Assembly (NCBI GenBank): GCA_034770075.1
Contig: CM068382.1
Location: 87,413,766-87,477,765 of the forward strand
DNA from: Aralia elata
Lineage: Eukaryota; Streptophyta; Magnoliopsida; Apiales; Araliaceae
Direction: 5' to 3'
Length of the DNA: 64,000 nucleotides
Of the stretch, positions 47,541 to 58,544 are shown piece after piece. The notes under the pieces were generated by a model. That model saw only the letters and a list, made by a program, of their open reading frames with translations. It had not been told where the DNA came from and did no database searches. Positions within the stretch are counted from its first letter, which is position 1, and every line of letters starts with the position of its first letter. Both the position numbers and the translations under genes were made by a program.

Positions 47541-50118
47541 AATTTCGTCCTCGAAATTTTTAAAACCACATCCATACCCGGATGCGTTATTTTTGCAACC
47601 TTTATCAAAGGTTTTAACCTTACTTCTTCTCCTTCTTGTTCAAAAACCTCAACATCTTATTTCTTCCGACGTAATCGTCCTTAGTTAATCACCATGTCTA
47701 ACTATACTTTCAATCTTTCGGGACATCACATTCACCCCTTCTTCTAGAAATTTCGTCCACGAAATTACAACATACTCAACTCTACACATTCTATTAATCA
47801 TATCTAGGTTTTCAAACTAACCTTTACATTCTCACTTCTTCCTAAGGATTTCATACCTTCTTATCATTCCATTTCCATAATATTGGAATATCGTTCCAGA
47901 GTCTTCAACAATTGATCAATAATTTTGAAGTAGTATGAATAATTAGGAAGTAAACAAAAATTCATTTAAAAACTTTTCATATTATGCTGAGGGGTCATAA
48001 CGACCATGAACTCATTACTGGGTTTAGTGGATATTCCTACTGAAACCCGTAAATATAAGTTTAATAATCATTAAGACTATAAACATCCTATGCAAGGCCT
48101 GTTTACAATCACATGGACAGTAAACTTTCTCATTTTGTACTTTAGGTGATCAGCCTATTATACTCTGGCGTTGTGCACAACATTCTTGCTAAACGACTAT
48201 ATGCGTTTGTTTTTACACCGCGAAGGCCAGTCGGAAATCCGACTAAAATACCCCTAATAATAGGGTTGTTCTCCTCAGACTTGACATAAAATTTCGCACC
48301 AAAACAATTTGGATTTGGCACAGCTTCTCAAAGAAGGATTGAACTTCATAAACATATTCCGATATTTGTCTAGCCGAATCAAGTAGCTTAGACTTACATA
48401 AACGTTCGAATATCAACGAAACATTTGTTTAGCCAACATAACTGGTGTTGATTGTGACAAAGACCCATAATTTAAGAAAAATCATTTTTATGATTTTGTC
48501 ATACTACATCTCACCATAGTGGGCTAACGATCGTTAAATCACATTCCACACTAGGTTAAGCTGCATTGATGATTCCATCATTTGTCATATTCACCTTATG
48601 GTGAAATGATGCTTTCGAAAATACATTTTGATATTTTTAAAATCAATTTATTGTCTAGCCGAAACTATTGGCTTGACATCTTCATGAAATAGCTCATGTA
48701 AACTGAAAATCATTTTATGACTTTCTCATTCCGTATGGTATAATAGTGCGTTGATGATTTTATGATCTTACCGTAATATTTTACTGCGCGTTGATAATTC
48801 CGTCATTTGTCATATCGACACCGTATATAATGGTGCGTTGACAGTTTTACAATATATTTTGATGTTTGCAAATCAATTCTGTCTAGCTAAAACAATTAGC
48901 ATAAACAAATGAAAGATAGAAGTGCTGAAGCTTATTGGTTCAGTACTCTGACCCGATATATTATTCGAAACACAAAGGTACAAAGATAAGCACAAATTGA
49001 ATAAATTTCGAAGTCTAGCATAGCTAGAAGATTTGGAATATCCATTTTCCTCCATTAACTTCAACTTACTCCACTATTCCGTTATGAAGCAGTTCTATTT
49101 ACCTCTAATACCATCAATGGTCAATACGCTAAAATAATTAACTATTCTTCAATAATAGTCCTATACCTTAGTATAATTCATCAAACTTACCACACATTAT
49201 GTATTCAGGAACTTTCCACAACAATATGAGATTTGGAACTTGTCCTAGCAATACGTAGTCCAAGAATTAATCAGGGACTATCCATACGCTGAGGGGCTCA
49301 AAACATACCATATGATCATGAGTCACGAACTTACCATAAGCATGAGTTTCAAGAACTCGGACCTAATCTTAATATTATCTAACTATCAAATATAAATATG
49401 AGAAAAGAATCACCTTTTCATCATACGTATCCGTAATCTTATACTCGGTACACATCGAGTCTAATAGTGTTCAATATAGTACGCTGACTGGTTTCCCATA
49501 AACAACCAACAAACTAGTTTCCCGTCTCGTAATCGTTTAGCCCAGATACTATACATCAACCATTAAAGAGTACGATTGTACCATAATTATACCGATAGCG
49601 TGCTACCAGCATTTTAACGATTATCAATACGATAGACTAAGTGGTTGTTAAACCAAGCACACAACCCCCGCCCATACAAAGGTTTATACAACGCAGCTAT
49701 CACATGAGTTCTCAAATGAAATCCCATAAATCCTAGCTTTCCCTTTTGCTTAATACGAACTTACTTTAATCCGTATTTCATCATCTTTAACTCTTCTAAG
49801 TTTTTTTCTCGTACTATTTTATAGTACCTTCTATTTATAGCATTAAGCTAAACTTTCCAATCATTCAATTGATTATCTGTCCTTCCATAACTTAATCGGA
49901 TCACATCGTGATCTTTTCTTATATCTTGGGTCAAGTGTACCCTGAAACTCTGTAAGATTCTTCTTTGAGTCTCCGTATATTATTTTATCTTTTACTTCTT
50001 TTGATGAATTTCCTTAATTCATCTTTTAAAACTCTGACCGAGTTTATTTCTCTACTATCTTCAATAGTCTCTCTCAGGTTATAGCCTTAGGTTCCCAACC
50101 TAAGGTTTTTAACCTATC
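47541..50118 (-). other. Interior of element B, no gene
   Basis: No frame above 63 codons. On the minus strand 47930-48330 resembles part of LTRs A, D and E (GGCTGATCACC; GTTCATGGTCGTTATGACC; AACCCTATTATTAGGGG). Short repeats GTGCGTTGATGATTTT / GCGCGTTGATAATTCC / GTGCGTTGACAGTTTT occur at about 48560-48850. Confidence 0.55.
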
Positions 50119-50133
50119 GGCTTTGATACCAAC

Positions 50134-50456
50134 TGTAACGCCCCCGAATCCCGGTCTCTTAGAAAGGCCTAGATTATTCAAACCCTAACCCTTAGGTTTT
50201 GTTAAGGTGAATAGTGCATATTTCGTCTTTTTCTCAGAAATATTTTTGTTCCCGAAATTTTTTTATTTTCGCCTTGAAAATTCTTACTCATTCATTCTAG
50301 GTCGTAGCCAGAATACTCCCTCTTTTTAATCATCCTACGTCTTAGAACGATTAATAAACACATAGCACATAATATCATTAATAAAAAAAATCATTTTATT
50401 ACTTAATAATTCTTTAAACTTAATTTCTGGACAATCCGATTTTCCGGGTTGTCACA
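50134..50456 (-). repeat. 5' LTR of element B
   Basis: 323 bp, TG...CA, next to the primer-binding site at 50119-50131; matches 46907-47203 and 47204-47522. Confidence 0.88.
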
Positions 50457-50826
50457 CAATCATAGTTACCAATCAATCAATCAAAGTTATCTTACCCAAA
50501 CAATTAGCCAACTGATTTTGCTACTAACCAACTAATTAAGTATACTAACTAACTATTCATGAAAGCTTTATAAAACAACACAAAAGTAAACTAATATACC
50601 TTCTTTGGCTTAGAACCTTGCTAAATCCGAACCACTTGGGAGGACATATAGAGGAAAGAGGTTCAGCTGGTGGAGAAAAGAATAAAGGCCGACTTTGGCT
50701 TAATTTTTATAGCCCAATCTTGCTTGCTTCAAACTCAATTTCCTTGCTCTCCACTCAATTTGCTTGCTCTCCACTCCCCCTGTTAACGCTTGATTCTGTC
50801 CGTGCGTCCAATTAACTCGCCAGATG
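50457..50826 (-). other. Possible continuation of LTR F, or part of the LTR of element G
   Basis: Non-coding. On the minus strand a TATA-like GGGCTATAAAAATTAAGCC lies at about 50695-50713. CTTGCTCTCCACTCAATTTG is tandemly repeated at about 50740-50780. Borders unclear. Confidence 0.3.
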
Positions 50827-51226
50827 TGTACCTGCACAAAAGTCCTAACGGCTTGGGCCGTTCGTGGACTCCTCCGGTGTAAGAGTAAGTGATAGGTTCA
50901 AGATGTGCTAACAATGGAGGTCAAATATTTAGTAGGGTAAAATATGTCATACCTTGTCTTCATTGTCCTTTGGGTATTTATAGGATTCACTTGGCTGCTT
51001 ACTACTCCTATTAGGAGTGCTCTGCCCAGAATCCTTATTGGACTCGGATTCAATTACCTTGATCCAATAGAAGTATTATCCAGTAAGGAACCACAAGGGC
51101 TTAGAATTTCAGCCCAAGCCTTTTCGGACTACAGAGTCCTCTCATAATCTGCTAAGCATGATGGGCCTTTGGGCCGAGCCCAAGATAAAGAGCCTGATCA
51201 AGCTTATGAGGATTTATATCCGAACA
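50827..51226 (-). repeat. 3' LTR of Tat/Retand-like element G
   Basis: On the minus strand the LTR starts TGTTCGGATATAAATCC at 51226, directly after the purine tract AGGGGAGTAGGGGGCAA (complement of 51227-51243). The other end is placed near 50827 (TGTACCTGCAC, or TGTGTACC two bases earlier) by TG/CA logic only. A good TATA box, CCTATAAATACCC, sits at 50975-50982 on the minus strand. Confidence 0.6.
50975..50982 (-). promoter_or_regulatory. TATA box of LTR G
   Basis: TATAAATA on the minus strand about 245 bp into the LTR, preceded by GTGAATCC; consistent with a U3 promoter. Confidence 0.45.
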
Positions 51227-51245
51227 TTGCCCCCTACTCCCCTAG

Positions 51246-51876
51246 TACAAGACATGTGTTGGGGGAGTAAGCTAGGAGTTTAAATAATCCGTAAGTTCGG
51301 AGTTTAGCAGAAGGAAATTGATTTTCTCGGGATCCCGAAGGCTTCAGACCGAGGATATATCCCTTCTTCAGGTGCTTATAATCATTTCGACCGAGCGGAT
51401 ATGATGACCCTTGGGGTGCTTAAAAGCGGCTTCCCGAGGGTGAATGAAATCAAATTAGTACTTAGGTCCATTGCGTGGGCAGGTCCTTTTGAATATGCGT
51501 ATTCAGGCCCAATCTTTTTACATTGAGGCCCATTGACCTTATCCCAGCATAAAACGGCCCACTAATGATTTTGAATTCAAGATATGATAACAGCTGATAG
51601 GAGTTATGGCGGTTTAGTAATAATTATCCCGCCGTAACCGCTCTGGTTGTCCCCTGACCGTTAGATGATGCCGATCTTAGCCATTGGATATTTACTCATA
51701 TAGGGAAAACAAACCCTATCGTCATTTCCCACCAGTAAATCCATTTTCTTCAGAGACAACAATCCTCCACAGCCAAGAAATCCTGCTTCATCGCTATACC
51801 TTCTAGGAATCGATCATCCATTCCCCTTCCCAGAACACCTCAAGTAAGTTATTCATCATCTTCCTTTCTTTTCTCG
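51246..51876 (+). other. Untranslated region between polypurine tract and antisense ORF of element G
   Basis: Non-coding. It should hold the promoter of the plus-strand antisense ORF; a weak TATA-like ACTCATATAGGG is at about 51695-51706 and a CT-rich leader follows it. Confidence 0.4.
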
Positions 51877-52895
51877 ATGGCTGGGGATAATAGGAACCAA
51901 GCTTCGTCTTCCCATGTTGAAGATGAAGTTACTGTTGCTAAGGCCGGAATTCCTAAGGGACAGCCATGGAAACCGGTGATTATAGAGCGAATGAGGGATG
52001 TTGAAGAGTACAATAGGACCAAATATTTTGCCCTAGACTATAGAGTAGCTAACATCCCTTCTTCAATAAAAAACCCTTTTTTGACTTGTTGATGACGGAG
52101 TTCTATATTCCCGAGTCATACGACATTAGGAGGCCTGAAGGTCAGGAAAGAGTATACTGGCAACCCGAACGGGGGTGGATTCCAATCCATCGGCAATTAC
52201 TTCTCTTCGGGGTGCGATTTCCGCTCCGTCCTTTCGTTCTTGAACTCCTTCACACAATCGGGCTCAGCTTGAGCCAATTGTCCCCAAATTCTTTTATTCA
52301 TTTAAATGGTTTCATTGCTTTCTCCTCATCCGAGGACATAGTCCCAAGCATAGATTTCTTCTATCAATTCTTTTCCCTCACCGCCTGTAAAGAGAAGGGA
52401 TTTTACTAAATAATCAAAAATCCGGGTAGAGATACCCTAATGGATACCCATCCAGTAATAAAGGATGACATGGGGATTGGTTTTTCATTAAGGGACCAGA
52501 CACCGAGTTGGTAGGACCTTGGTCAAACCCGAACAAAGACCAACTGAATCCAAATTAGATTTCCCGAAGAAGGTTGGAGGAGTTCGAGGTTTTGTATTCT
52601 AAGCGACCTTCGGTGAAGTGGAACCGTTGCTCCTATATGATCAAGACTGGTTGCACGCACATAGCTGTAAGTCTATTTTATTTTATCGAATGCATATCAT
52701 TATTGAATTAATGAAGTGTTGAATCTCCTTTTTCTTTTGATTGTGCAGTGGCTGACTCCGGAAAGAATCCTGACAATGAGGCGATCCTCGAGGCGGCTGG
52801 AGTCCCGAGAGTCAAGCTCTCGGGAGCGGAGAAAGTCAGGATGGCTCGAAGCAAGAAAGCTTCGGGCACTAAAGTTTCAACCTTGCCCGAGGTAG
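51877..52895 (+). pseudogene. Antisense additional ORF (aORF) of element G, 'putative gypsy-type transposon' family, two exons
   Basis: It lies on the opposite strand to gag-pol, between pol and the 3' LTR. Exon 1 starts MAGDNRNQASSSHVED at 51877 and, after a frame change near 52085, continues with LMTEFYIPESYDIRRP and the signature LPLRPFVLELLHTIGLSLSQ, PNSFIHLNGFIAF of the plant PF04195-type family. After about 52409 the frame breaks further but HPVIK...GDWFFIKG-like sequence is still readable. A GTAAGTC donor (52667) and TTGTGCAG acceptor (52748) bound an 81-bp intron. Exon 2 begins ADSGKNPDNEAILEAAGVPR. Antisense ORFs of this type are known in Tat-lineage (Retand-like) elements; function unknown. 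Here the end is lost by fusion to pol at about 52895. Confidence 0.75.
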
Positions 52896-54057
52896 CTGCT
52901 GAGGGAGCATCTTCGGGTAGCTCATCATTTTTCAAAAATTTGAGTATGGGGGTCATCCAAGAGTCTTCAGATTCAATAGCCACCACTATTTGGACCGTTG
53001 TGCTCGGTTCTTGTAGATTTTTTAGGTAGACAGATCCTTCCAAATCCCCTTAGTCTGTTGTAGCTAACTTTGAAAGAGCATTGGCCATTGTATTTTCGGA
53101 TCTAACCACCCCGATAATTTAATACTTAGGGAAGTGAGTAAGGAGTGTCTGCACAAGCTGAAGATAGGCCTAAAGGTGGGCTTCTCTGGCCTCATATTCC
53201 CCCAGGACTTGCTTCACCACAAGCTGGGAGTCACTGTAAACTACCAGATTCTTCACCTCCAGACTTCGGGCCAATTTTAGTCCTGCTATAAGTGCTTCAT
53301 ACTCTGCAATGTTGTTGGTGGCTGTGAACCCAAACCGGATGGACTGTTGGACTTTAAATCCCTTGGGCGAGGTAAGAATCACTCCTGCTCCGCTGCGAGA
53401 CCCGATGCTAGACCCGTCCACAAATAAAGTCCATGCCGAGTTAGTTGCATGATTATGTAATTCAGCCGGATCTTCTTCCTTTTCTTTAGGAAAGGAACAC
53501 TCGACGATAAAGTCGACAAGGGCCTGTACTTTGATTGCTGTTCGAGGACGAAAGTCAATATTGAACTGACTTAACTCTACAGCCCATGCTGCTAATCTTC
53601 TCGAAGACTCGGGTCGATACAATACTTTCCGAAGGGGTTGATCTGTGAAAACTGTGATTGTTCTCCCCTGGAAGTAGTGCCAAAGTTTCTGACTAGAAAT
53701 GATCAATGCGTAAGCCAACTTCTCTAAATTTGGATACCTTGTTTCTGCATCCCGAAGAGCATGACTTATATAGTAGACCGGCTTCTGACCCTGTGAATCT
53801 TCCCTGATTAGGGCTGACCCAATTGCTAACTGCGTTGCAGATAAATATAACTGTAAATCCTCTCCGGGGAGAGCTTTACTGAAGATCGGGGGAGAAAAGA
53901 TATATCGTTTGATTTGTTCAAAGGCAGCCTGGCATTCTTCCGTCCAAACGAATGTCTTTTGGTTCTGAGCTCCTTTCAGCGTATTGAAGAAAGGGAGACA
54001 TTTCTCGGCTGAACGGGCTACAAACCTCCGAAGAGCAGCAAGTCTTCCAGTTAGCCT
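52896..54057 (-). pseudogene. RNase H region of pol, element G
   Basis: Minus strand. The connection domain (QKTFVWTEECQAAFEQIK; YYISHALRDAETRYPNLEKL; FTDQPLRKVLYRPESS) leads to a Tat-type RNase H with WTLFVDGSSIGSRSGAGVIL (first Asp), NNIAEYEALIAGL (Glu) and VVYSDSQLVVKQVLGEYEAR (Asp), that is, the archaeal-type RNase H typical of Tat elements. A stop after EAREAHL and another near 53110 and 53055 break it. The linker to integrase, EDSWMTPILKFLKNDELP, is readable to about 52900, where pol ends in the middle of the antisense ORF. Integrase is missing. Confidence 0.85.
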
Positions 54058-55020
54058 TTAAACGTCTTTAAAGTTCCTCGGGGACTGCATCTCAAGGATA
54101 ACCGATATTTTTTCGGGATTTGCCTCTATCCCTCTTCGGCTAACTATGTATCCCAAGAATTTACCTAACCCGAGGCCAAAAGTGCACTTGGCGGGGTTAA
54201 GTCTCATGTTGTGGATTCTGACATTCCCAAAGCATTCTTCCAAATCTGACAGGTGGTCTTCTTCTCCCATGCTTCGGACGATCATATCATCCACATAGAC
54301 TTCCATATTTCTTCCGATCTGATCTCTGAATACACTGTTCATCATCCGTTGATAAGTTGCCCCAGCATTGATGAGACCGAATGACATAACTTTTTATGCG
54401 TAGATTGCTCGGTGCGTGATGAAGGATGTCTTCGGGATATCCGGTTTATGCATGGAAATTTGGTTATATCCGGAGAAAGCGTCAAGGAAGCTCATTAAAG
54501 TGTGTCTCGAAGTAGAATCGATCAACTGATCGATGTTTGGGAGAGGATAATAATCTTTCGAACACGCCTTGTTTAAATCTGTGTAGTTCACACACATCCT
54601 CCACTTCCCGTTATGCTTTTTCACCAGCACCACATTGGCGAGCCACTCTGGATAAGTTATTTCATAAATAAAGTTAGCGGCCAATAATTTTTCAATCTCT
54701 TCATCAATTACCTTTTGTCGTTCGGGGGCAATGTTCTGCCTTTTCTGTTTGACGGGCTTGTGATTAGGATTGACGCTCAATTTATGTTGGGCCACACTCC
54801 TGTCTATCCCCAGCATATCAGCTGGCGTCCATGCGAAGATATCTGAGTATTCTCTGATCAAATTAATGAGTTTGGTTCTGACATTCGCCTGCAAACCAGT
54901 GCCGATCTGTATTGTTTTCGTGCTGTCTTCCTGAAACAGTGATACCTCTTCGGTCTCTTCCGCAGGCGTTGCTATCGGCTCCGAGCCTCCTTCCGTAAAT
55001 GGTTCTAGCACGATCTTCAT
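54058..55020 (-). pseudogene. Reverse transcriptase of element G
   Basis: 54394-55020 encodes the linker (DIFAWTPADMLGIDRSV; HKLSVNP) and RT N-terminal part (EIEKLLAANFIYEITYPEWL; KWRMCVNYTDLNKAC; YYPLPNIDQLID; MSFLDAFSGYNQISM with the first catalytic Asp). A TAA at 54391-54393 interrupts before VMSFGLINAGATYQRMMN and the YVDDMIVRS catalytic box (54058-54387). RLNPAKCTFGLGLGKFLGYI is the following conserved thumb region. Both Asp pairs are present; only the stop, and another near 54057, separate the pieces, so this RT is comparatively young. Confidence 0.9.
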
Positions 55021-55029
55021 TGTAGTTTT

Positions 55030-56560
55030 CTATTTACTGACCCCGACGGAAGTCGCCTGAATAGTCTGAAGATAACATCTTCGGTATAGATCCTGATCGC
55101 CAGCAACTTCACCGATCCCATGCTCGGTGGGGAATTTCATTTTTAGGTGAGGGATCGAGGTGACTACTTTTAGGGCCGACAAGGTCCTTCTTCCTAGGAT
55201 AGCATTGTAATTACTTTCTACGTGAACCACGTAGAATCTTATCATGATGGAGGCCTGTTTCGGAGCTGTGCCGAAGATCGCTGGTAATTCAATCGTCCCT
55301 GCTATTCGAACCGGGTTGTTCCCGAAGCCGTATAACGGAGATTCGTTGCAGACCTCCAGCTTCCTTCCCCCCAGATCCAGCCGATTGTATGCATGACTGT
55401 AGAGTACATCGACTGAACTCCCGTTATCCACCAGCATCCGTTTCAAATCCATGGTTCCAACTTGAGCCGTGATAACCAGAGCGTCCTGATGCGGTGTAAC
55501 CATTCCCGGGGGATAATCCTCATCGGAGAAGGTTATAGGTTCGGTTGTTGTAGTCCGAGGCTGTCCAGATAGTTGGTGGACCTCCCTGCCGAAGGCTTTT
55601 CTTTTTCTGTTAGACAAAGCCGATATCGGTCCACCAGAGATAACATCTACAACTCCCTTTGCGACCCCCGAAGGTGGTGGTGCTATCCGATCAAAAGGAC
55701 TTGGTTTATACTGATCAGCAACATAACAGTCCAGATTACCATTCCGCACTTGCTTTTCCAAAAAATCCTTCAACTGATAGCATTCCTCAGTGTCGTGCCC
55801 CTTGGCTTCATGGTAATTACAATATTTATCTCCGTTCTTCTGTCTGGCGAAGACTCGGATCTTCGGGGGCTTCTCATAAAAAGGCTGATTTTTGATTTCC
55901 TTAATAATGACGGCTTTACTCAAGGTTAGGGAAGTATAATCTTTGTCATTGTCCCTATTGCCTCGGTCCTTCGAGCCATCATTCTTCCGTTGCCGGTTAT
56001 CATGAGAGTCTTTCTTGCCATTCCCTTTGTTGTTGGTGTACTTCTTGCCAGCGTCTTCGCTTCGGGGATCTCTCTGGTGAAAATCACCTGTATTTTTCGA
56101 GGTACCCCGAAGATTAGCAAGCGCCTCTTCCAGCTCAACAAACTTATCAACCTTGTCATAGGCTTCGGGCAAAGACTCGGGTGCTTTAGAGATGATTTAT
56201 TCGATCAATCTACTAGATTTGTCCACGTTTAATCCCATGGTTAAAAAGTGGATAACCTGCTTCGGATCTATATCATTGACTTTAGATACAGCCTCCCGAA
56301 ATCTTTTAATATATTACCGAAGCGTCTCGTTCGGCCTCTACTTAACCTGTATGAGGGACGTGATTATCTTGGCACGCCTCTTATTGCTGCCGAAGCGGGT
56401 GTGAAATTGTTCTTGCAGATCATCCCACGAGCGTATAGATGCAGAAGGGAGAGAGATGACCCACTCTCGAGCAGTTTTCTTCAGGGTGGACAGGAATAGA
56501 TGGCACATGGCTGCCTCATCATGACCGTGAAAAAGCATAGCCTGCTCGAAAGTGAAGGTA
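55030..56560 (-). pseudogene. Gag and protease of element G, 5' end cut off by the CACTA-type terminus
   Basis: From right to left: gag core (56338-56538) MLFHGHDEAAMCHLFLSTL, WVISLPSASIRSWDDLQEQF; then, after two stops (near 56320 and 56200), a 380-codon frame from 56172 with a basic low-complexity linker, the knuckle-like CNYHEAKGHDTEEC, and a protease with MLVDNGSSVDVLYSHAY (Asp of the D-[ST/N]-G motif; Asn in the second position) and ILGRRTLSALKV. The frame ends GVSK just before the next pol frame at 55020. Upstream of 56560 the gag is replaced by CACTACAAAAAAATGG, so the N-terminus, leader, primer site and 5' LTR are missing. Confidence 0.88.
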
Positions 56561-56935
56561 CACTACAAAAAAATGGACATTCGGCAACGATTTTTCCTGC
56601 AACGACTTCTAAAGTCGTTGCCAAAAGTGCATATTTTGTAACGAAATTTGTCATTCGTTGCAGTTTGTGAAAGACTTTCAGTTTTCGTAATGAAATTCAT
56701 AAGTCGTTGCAAAAATTTGTTGCCAATTTGTTAGCGAGAAAAAAAAATCCCCGCCTATTTATTTTTTTGTTGCCAATGTGATTTCTCCTCATCGTAGGCA
56801 ACAGAAAGTTTTTTGTTGCTATATTTCGTTGCCTAATATGGGACACATTCATTGTCAACAATTTTTTTCGTTGCGTATTTTGTACAATTTTTTGCAACGA
56901 CTAGTAAATTGTTGCCCAAAATTAAGATAAACCCA
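56561..56935. repeat. CACTA-type terminus with subterminal GCAACGA motifs
   Basis: CACTACAAAAAAATGG followed by at least ten GCAACGA/TCGTTGC or GTTGCC words in both directions up to about 56920, a typical subterminal array. The 66-codon minus frame here is a by-product. Confidence 0.8.
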
Positions 56936-57949
56936 ATAAGCATGTTTCGACCTCTTCTCCCTCCCCCTAAAAAATGCATTATTTTGCATTTTAAAATTTT
57001 TATTTATTTGGACACAATTTTATATAGTCAAATATTTCACTCCCTCCGTCTCAAAATAAATGCCTAGGTTTAATTTTTTTAGTCAGAGTTATAATTTTTA
57101 AAATTAAAATTAGAGCTTGTAGTAAATTGGATGTAGTTTATGATTATTATATTCCCTCACTTATAATTTTGAAAAAAAAATGTTATTAGTTTCTAAAATA
57201 ATTTATATAATTTTTTTTTTGTAACTTGTTGTTTTACATATGTACGTTTTGACAAGAACTGAGCAAAGAACCGAAATCGCACAAAAAAATAATCATACCG
57301 CACCGATTAAGTCGCACCAATGGTTCCGACGTAGACGTTTCCTCTTCTATTAATCCATTAATGATCAACTCTTGTGGACAATGAAAAGTTTTTTATTGTC
57401 ATATTTCGTACCCTAATATGAACCACATTCATTATCTCTTTCGTTGCATAATTTATACAATGTTTTGCCGCGACTATTAAAATGGCAATCACCTCCCATC
57501 AATTCAATGGTTTTTTTTCCCTTGTTTAATATACATGATTCATTCTCAAACATTATATTGAAAGAATTTCTTACCCAACTAATATTTGGACTATAACAAT
57601 AGCAAAACACCATCACCCTCCATGTCTATGAATTGCTAAAAGAATCATATCTAGCAGCCATTTTTCACCAGGTTTTCAAGTTCATATACAAGACCAATTT
57701 AAAATATGATAAATTACAATGTATGAGTAACCTCGTCATGTTGTTTTCTTAAAAAATAAACTATGAATAACTTTATTAGAGTAAAACCAAATATTAAGTC
57801 CATGCCAAGCAAAAGCTTAACAATTTTGTGGTGAAAATTTTGGATTAAGACGTTTAATGCAATACAGAATTTACTAACGATAAGGGTCTAAAACAGAAAT
57901 ACATGCCTCAAATTGGATGCCAGAAGACAATGTGATACAAAGATAGTAG
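56936..57949. other. AT-rich region, Stowaway-like fragment at 57040
   Basis: CTCCCTCCGTCTCAAAATAA at 57040-57059 is a Stowaway-type MITE end; its partner was not found. 57413-57616 and 57874-57945 frames are unsupported. Confidence 0.4.
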
Positions 57950-58544
57950 CTGAAGAAAAGTGACTCAATTAATGTAGTCTGGTTAACAAACTCTATTGAA
58001 ACTGCTATATCACAAGTTATATCAGAAATCCCAATAAGTAGACATCCTTTCCTCATCAGAACTTGCAACTGTTTCGTACTCAACAACCGAGGAATTTTTT
58101 CTCCCAATACATGCAATTTACTGCAGGAGAAAAAAACCACGGTTAAGCATATCAAAAATGGTTGATAACTTTATAACGAGAATTTGTACATGTATTGTAG
58201 TGCTTTTAGTCCAAGTTGTTGTACCAAACTGTAAATGGCATTAGAAAAGTGTAGCAGTGTTCCAAAAAAATCAAACCTTGACAGAAAATATCATAACCTA
58301 TAACAGATGCATATGAGGCTACTTTTTCATGAAAAATTGGCATGTAGTTCTCCAGATGTGCATAGTAGTCAGCCTAAAATACAAAAACATTAATAGGATT
58401 AGCATAAATGTTGGCTCTATCAAATAATGTATCTAAAAGTAGGAAATAAAATTTATGTGTTCCTCGAAAATACACTCAACAATATATTACCTTGGCAAAT
58501 AGTTTCGAAAGTCTGCTTGGTTCTACAAAAGTGTGAGGCAATTT
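57950..58544 (-). pseudogene. Fragment of bifunctional lysine-ketoglutarate reductase/saccharopine dehydrogenase (LKR domain), three exons
   Basis: LKR/SDH catalyses the first two steps of lysine breakdown. Minus-strand exons: 58491-58544 (KLPHTFVEPSRLSKLFAK, donor GTAATA); 58298-58373 (ADYYAHLENYMPIFHEK, VASYASVI, donor GT); 57950-58120 (VNCMYWEK, then PRLLSTKQLQVLMRKG, DITCDIA, SIEFVNQTTLIES). Exons 2 and 3 join perfectly (SVI then VNCMYW) across a 177-bp intron. Damage: one base is missing right after MYWEK, shifting the frame; the last donor reads CT instead of GT; and the stretch that normally lies between LFAK and ADYYAH is absent. The usual protein is over 1,000 residues; only about 100 are here. 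The N-terminus and the whole SDH half were not found. Recognised from recalled plant sequences; a search would settle it. Confidence 0.82.

Larger units (their letters stand above)
46907..50456 (-). mobile_element. Small-LTR chromovirus-like element B, non-coding
   Basis: Minus orientation. 5' LTR at 50134-50456 (323 bp; on this strand TGTAACGCCCCCGAATCCCG ... GGGTTGTCACA), preceded by GGCTTTGATACCA (50119-50131), the complement of an initiator-Met-type primer site. 3' LTR at 47204-47522, adjoined by TTTTTCCCCCCTTATAAAAA and TTTCGTCCTCGAAA, the complement of the chromovirus pol end and polypurine tract. A second, incomplete LTR copy (46907-47203) abuts the 3' LTR. Flanks TAATC (46902-46906) and CAATC (50457-50461) agree except for one base. 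The 2.6-kb interior has no gene. It would depend on a helper element. Confidence 0.82.

Noticed and set aside
54058..56172. A pararetrovirus rather than a retrotransposon
   Set aside because: Gag with knuckle, GSS-type protease, Tat-type RNase H, LTR with polypurine tract and antisense ORF all fit a Tat-lineage Ty3/gypsy element.
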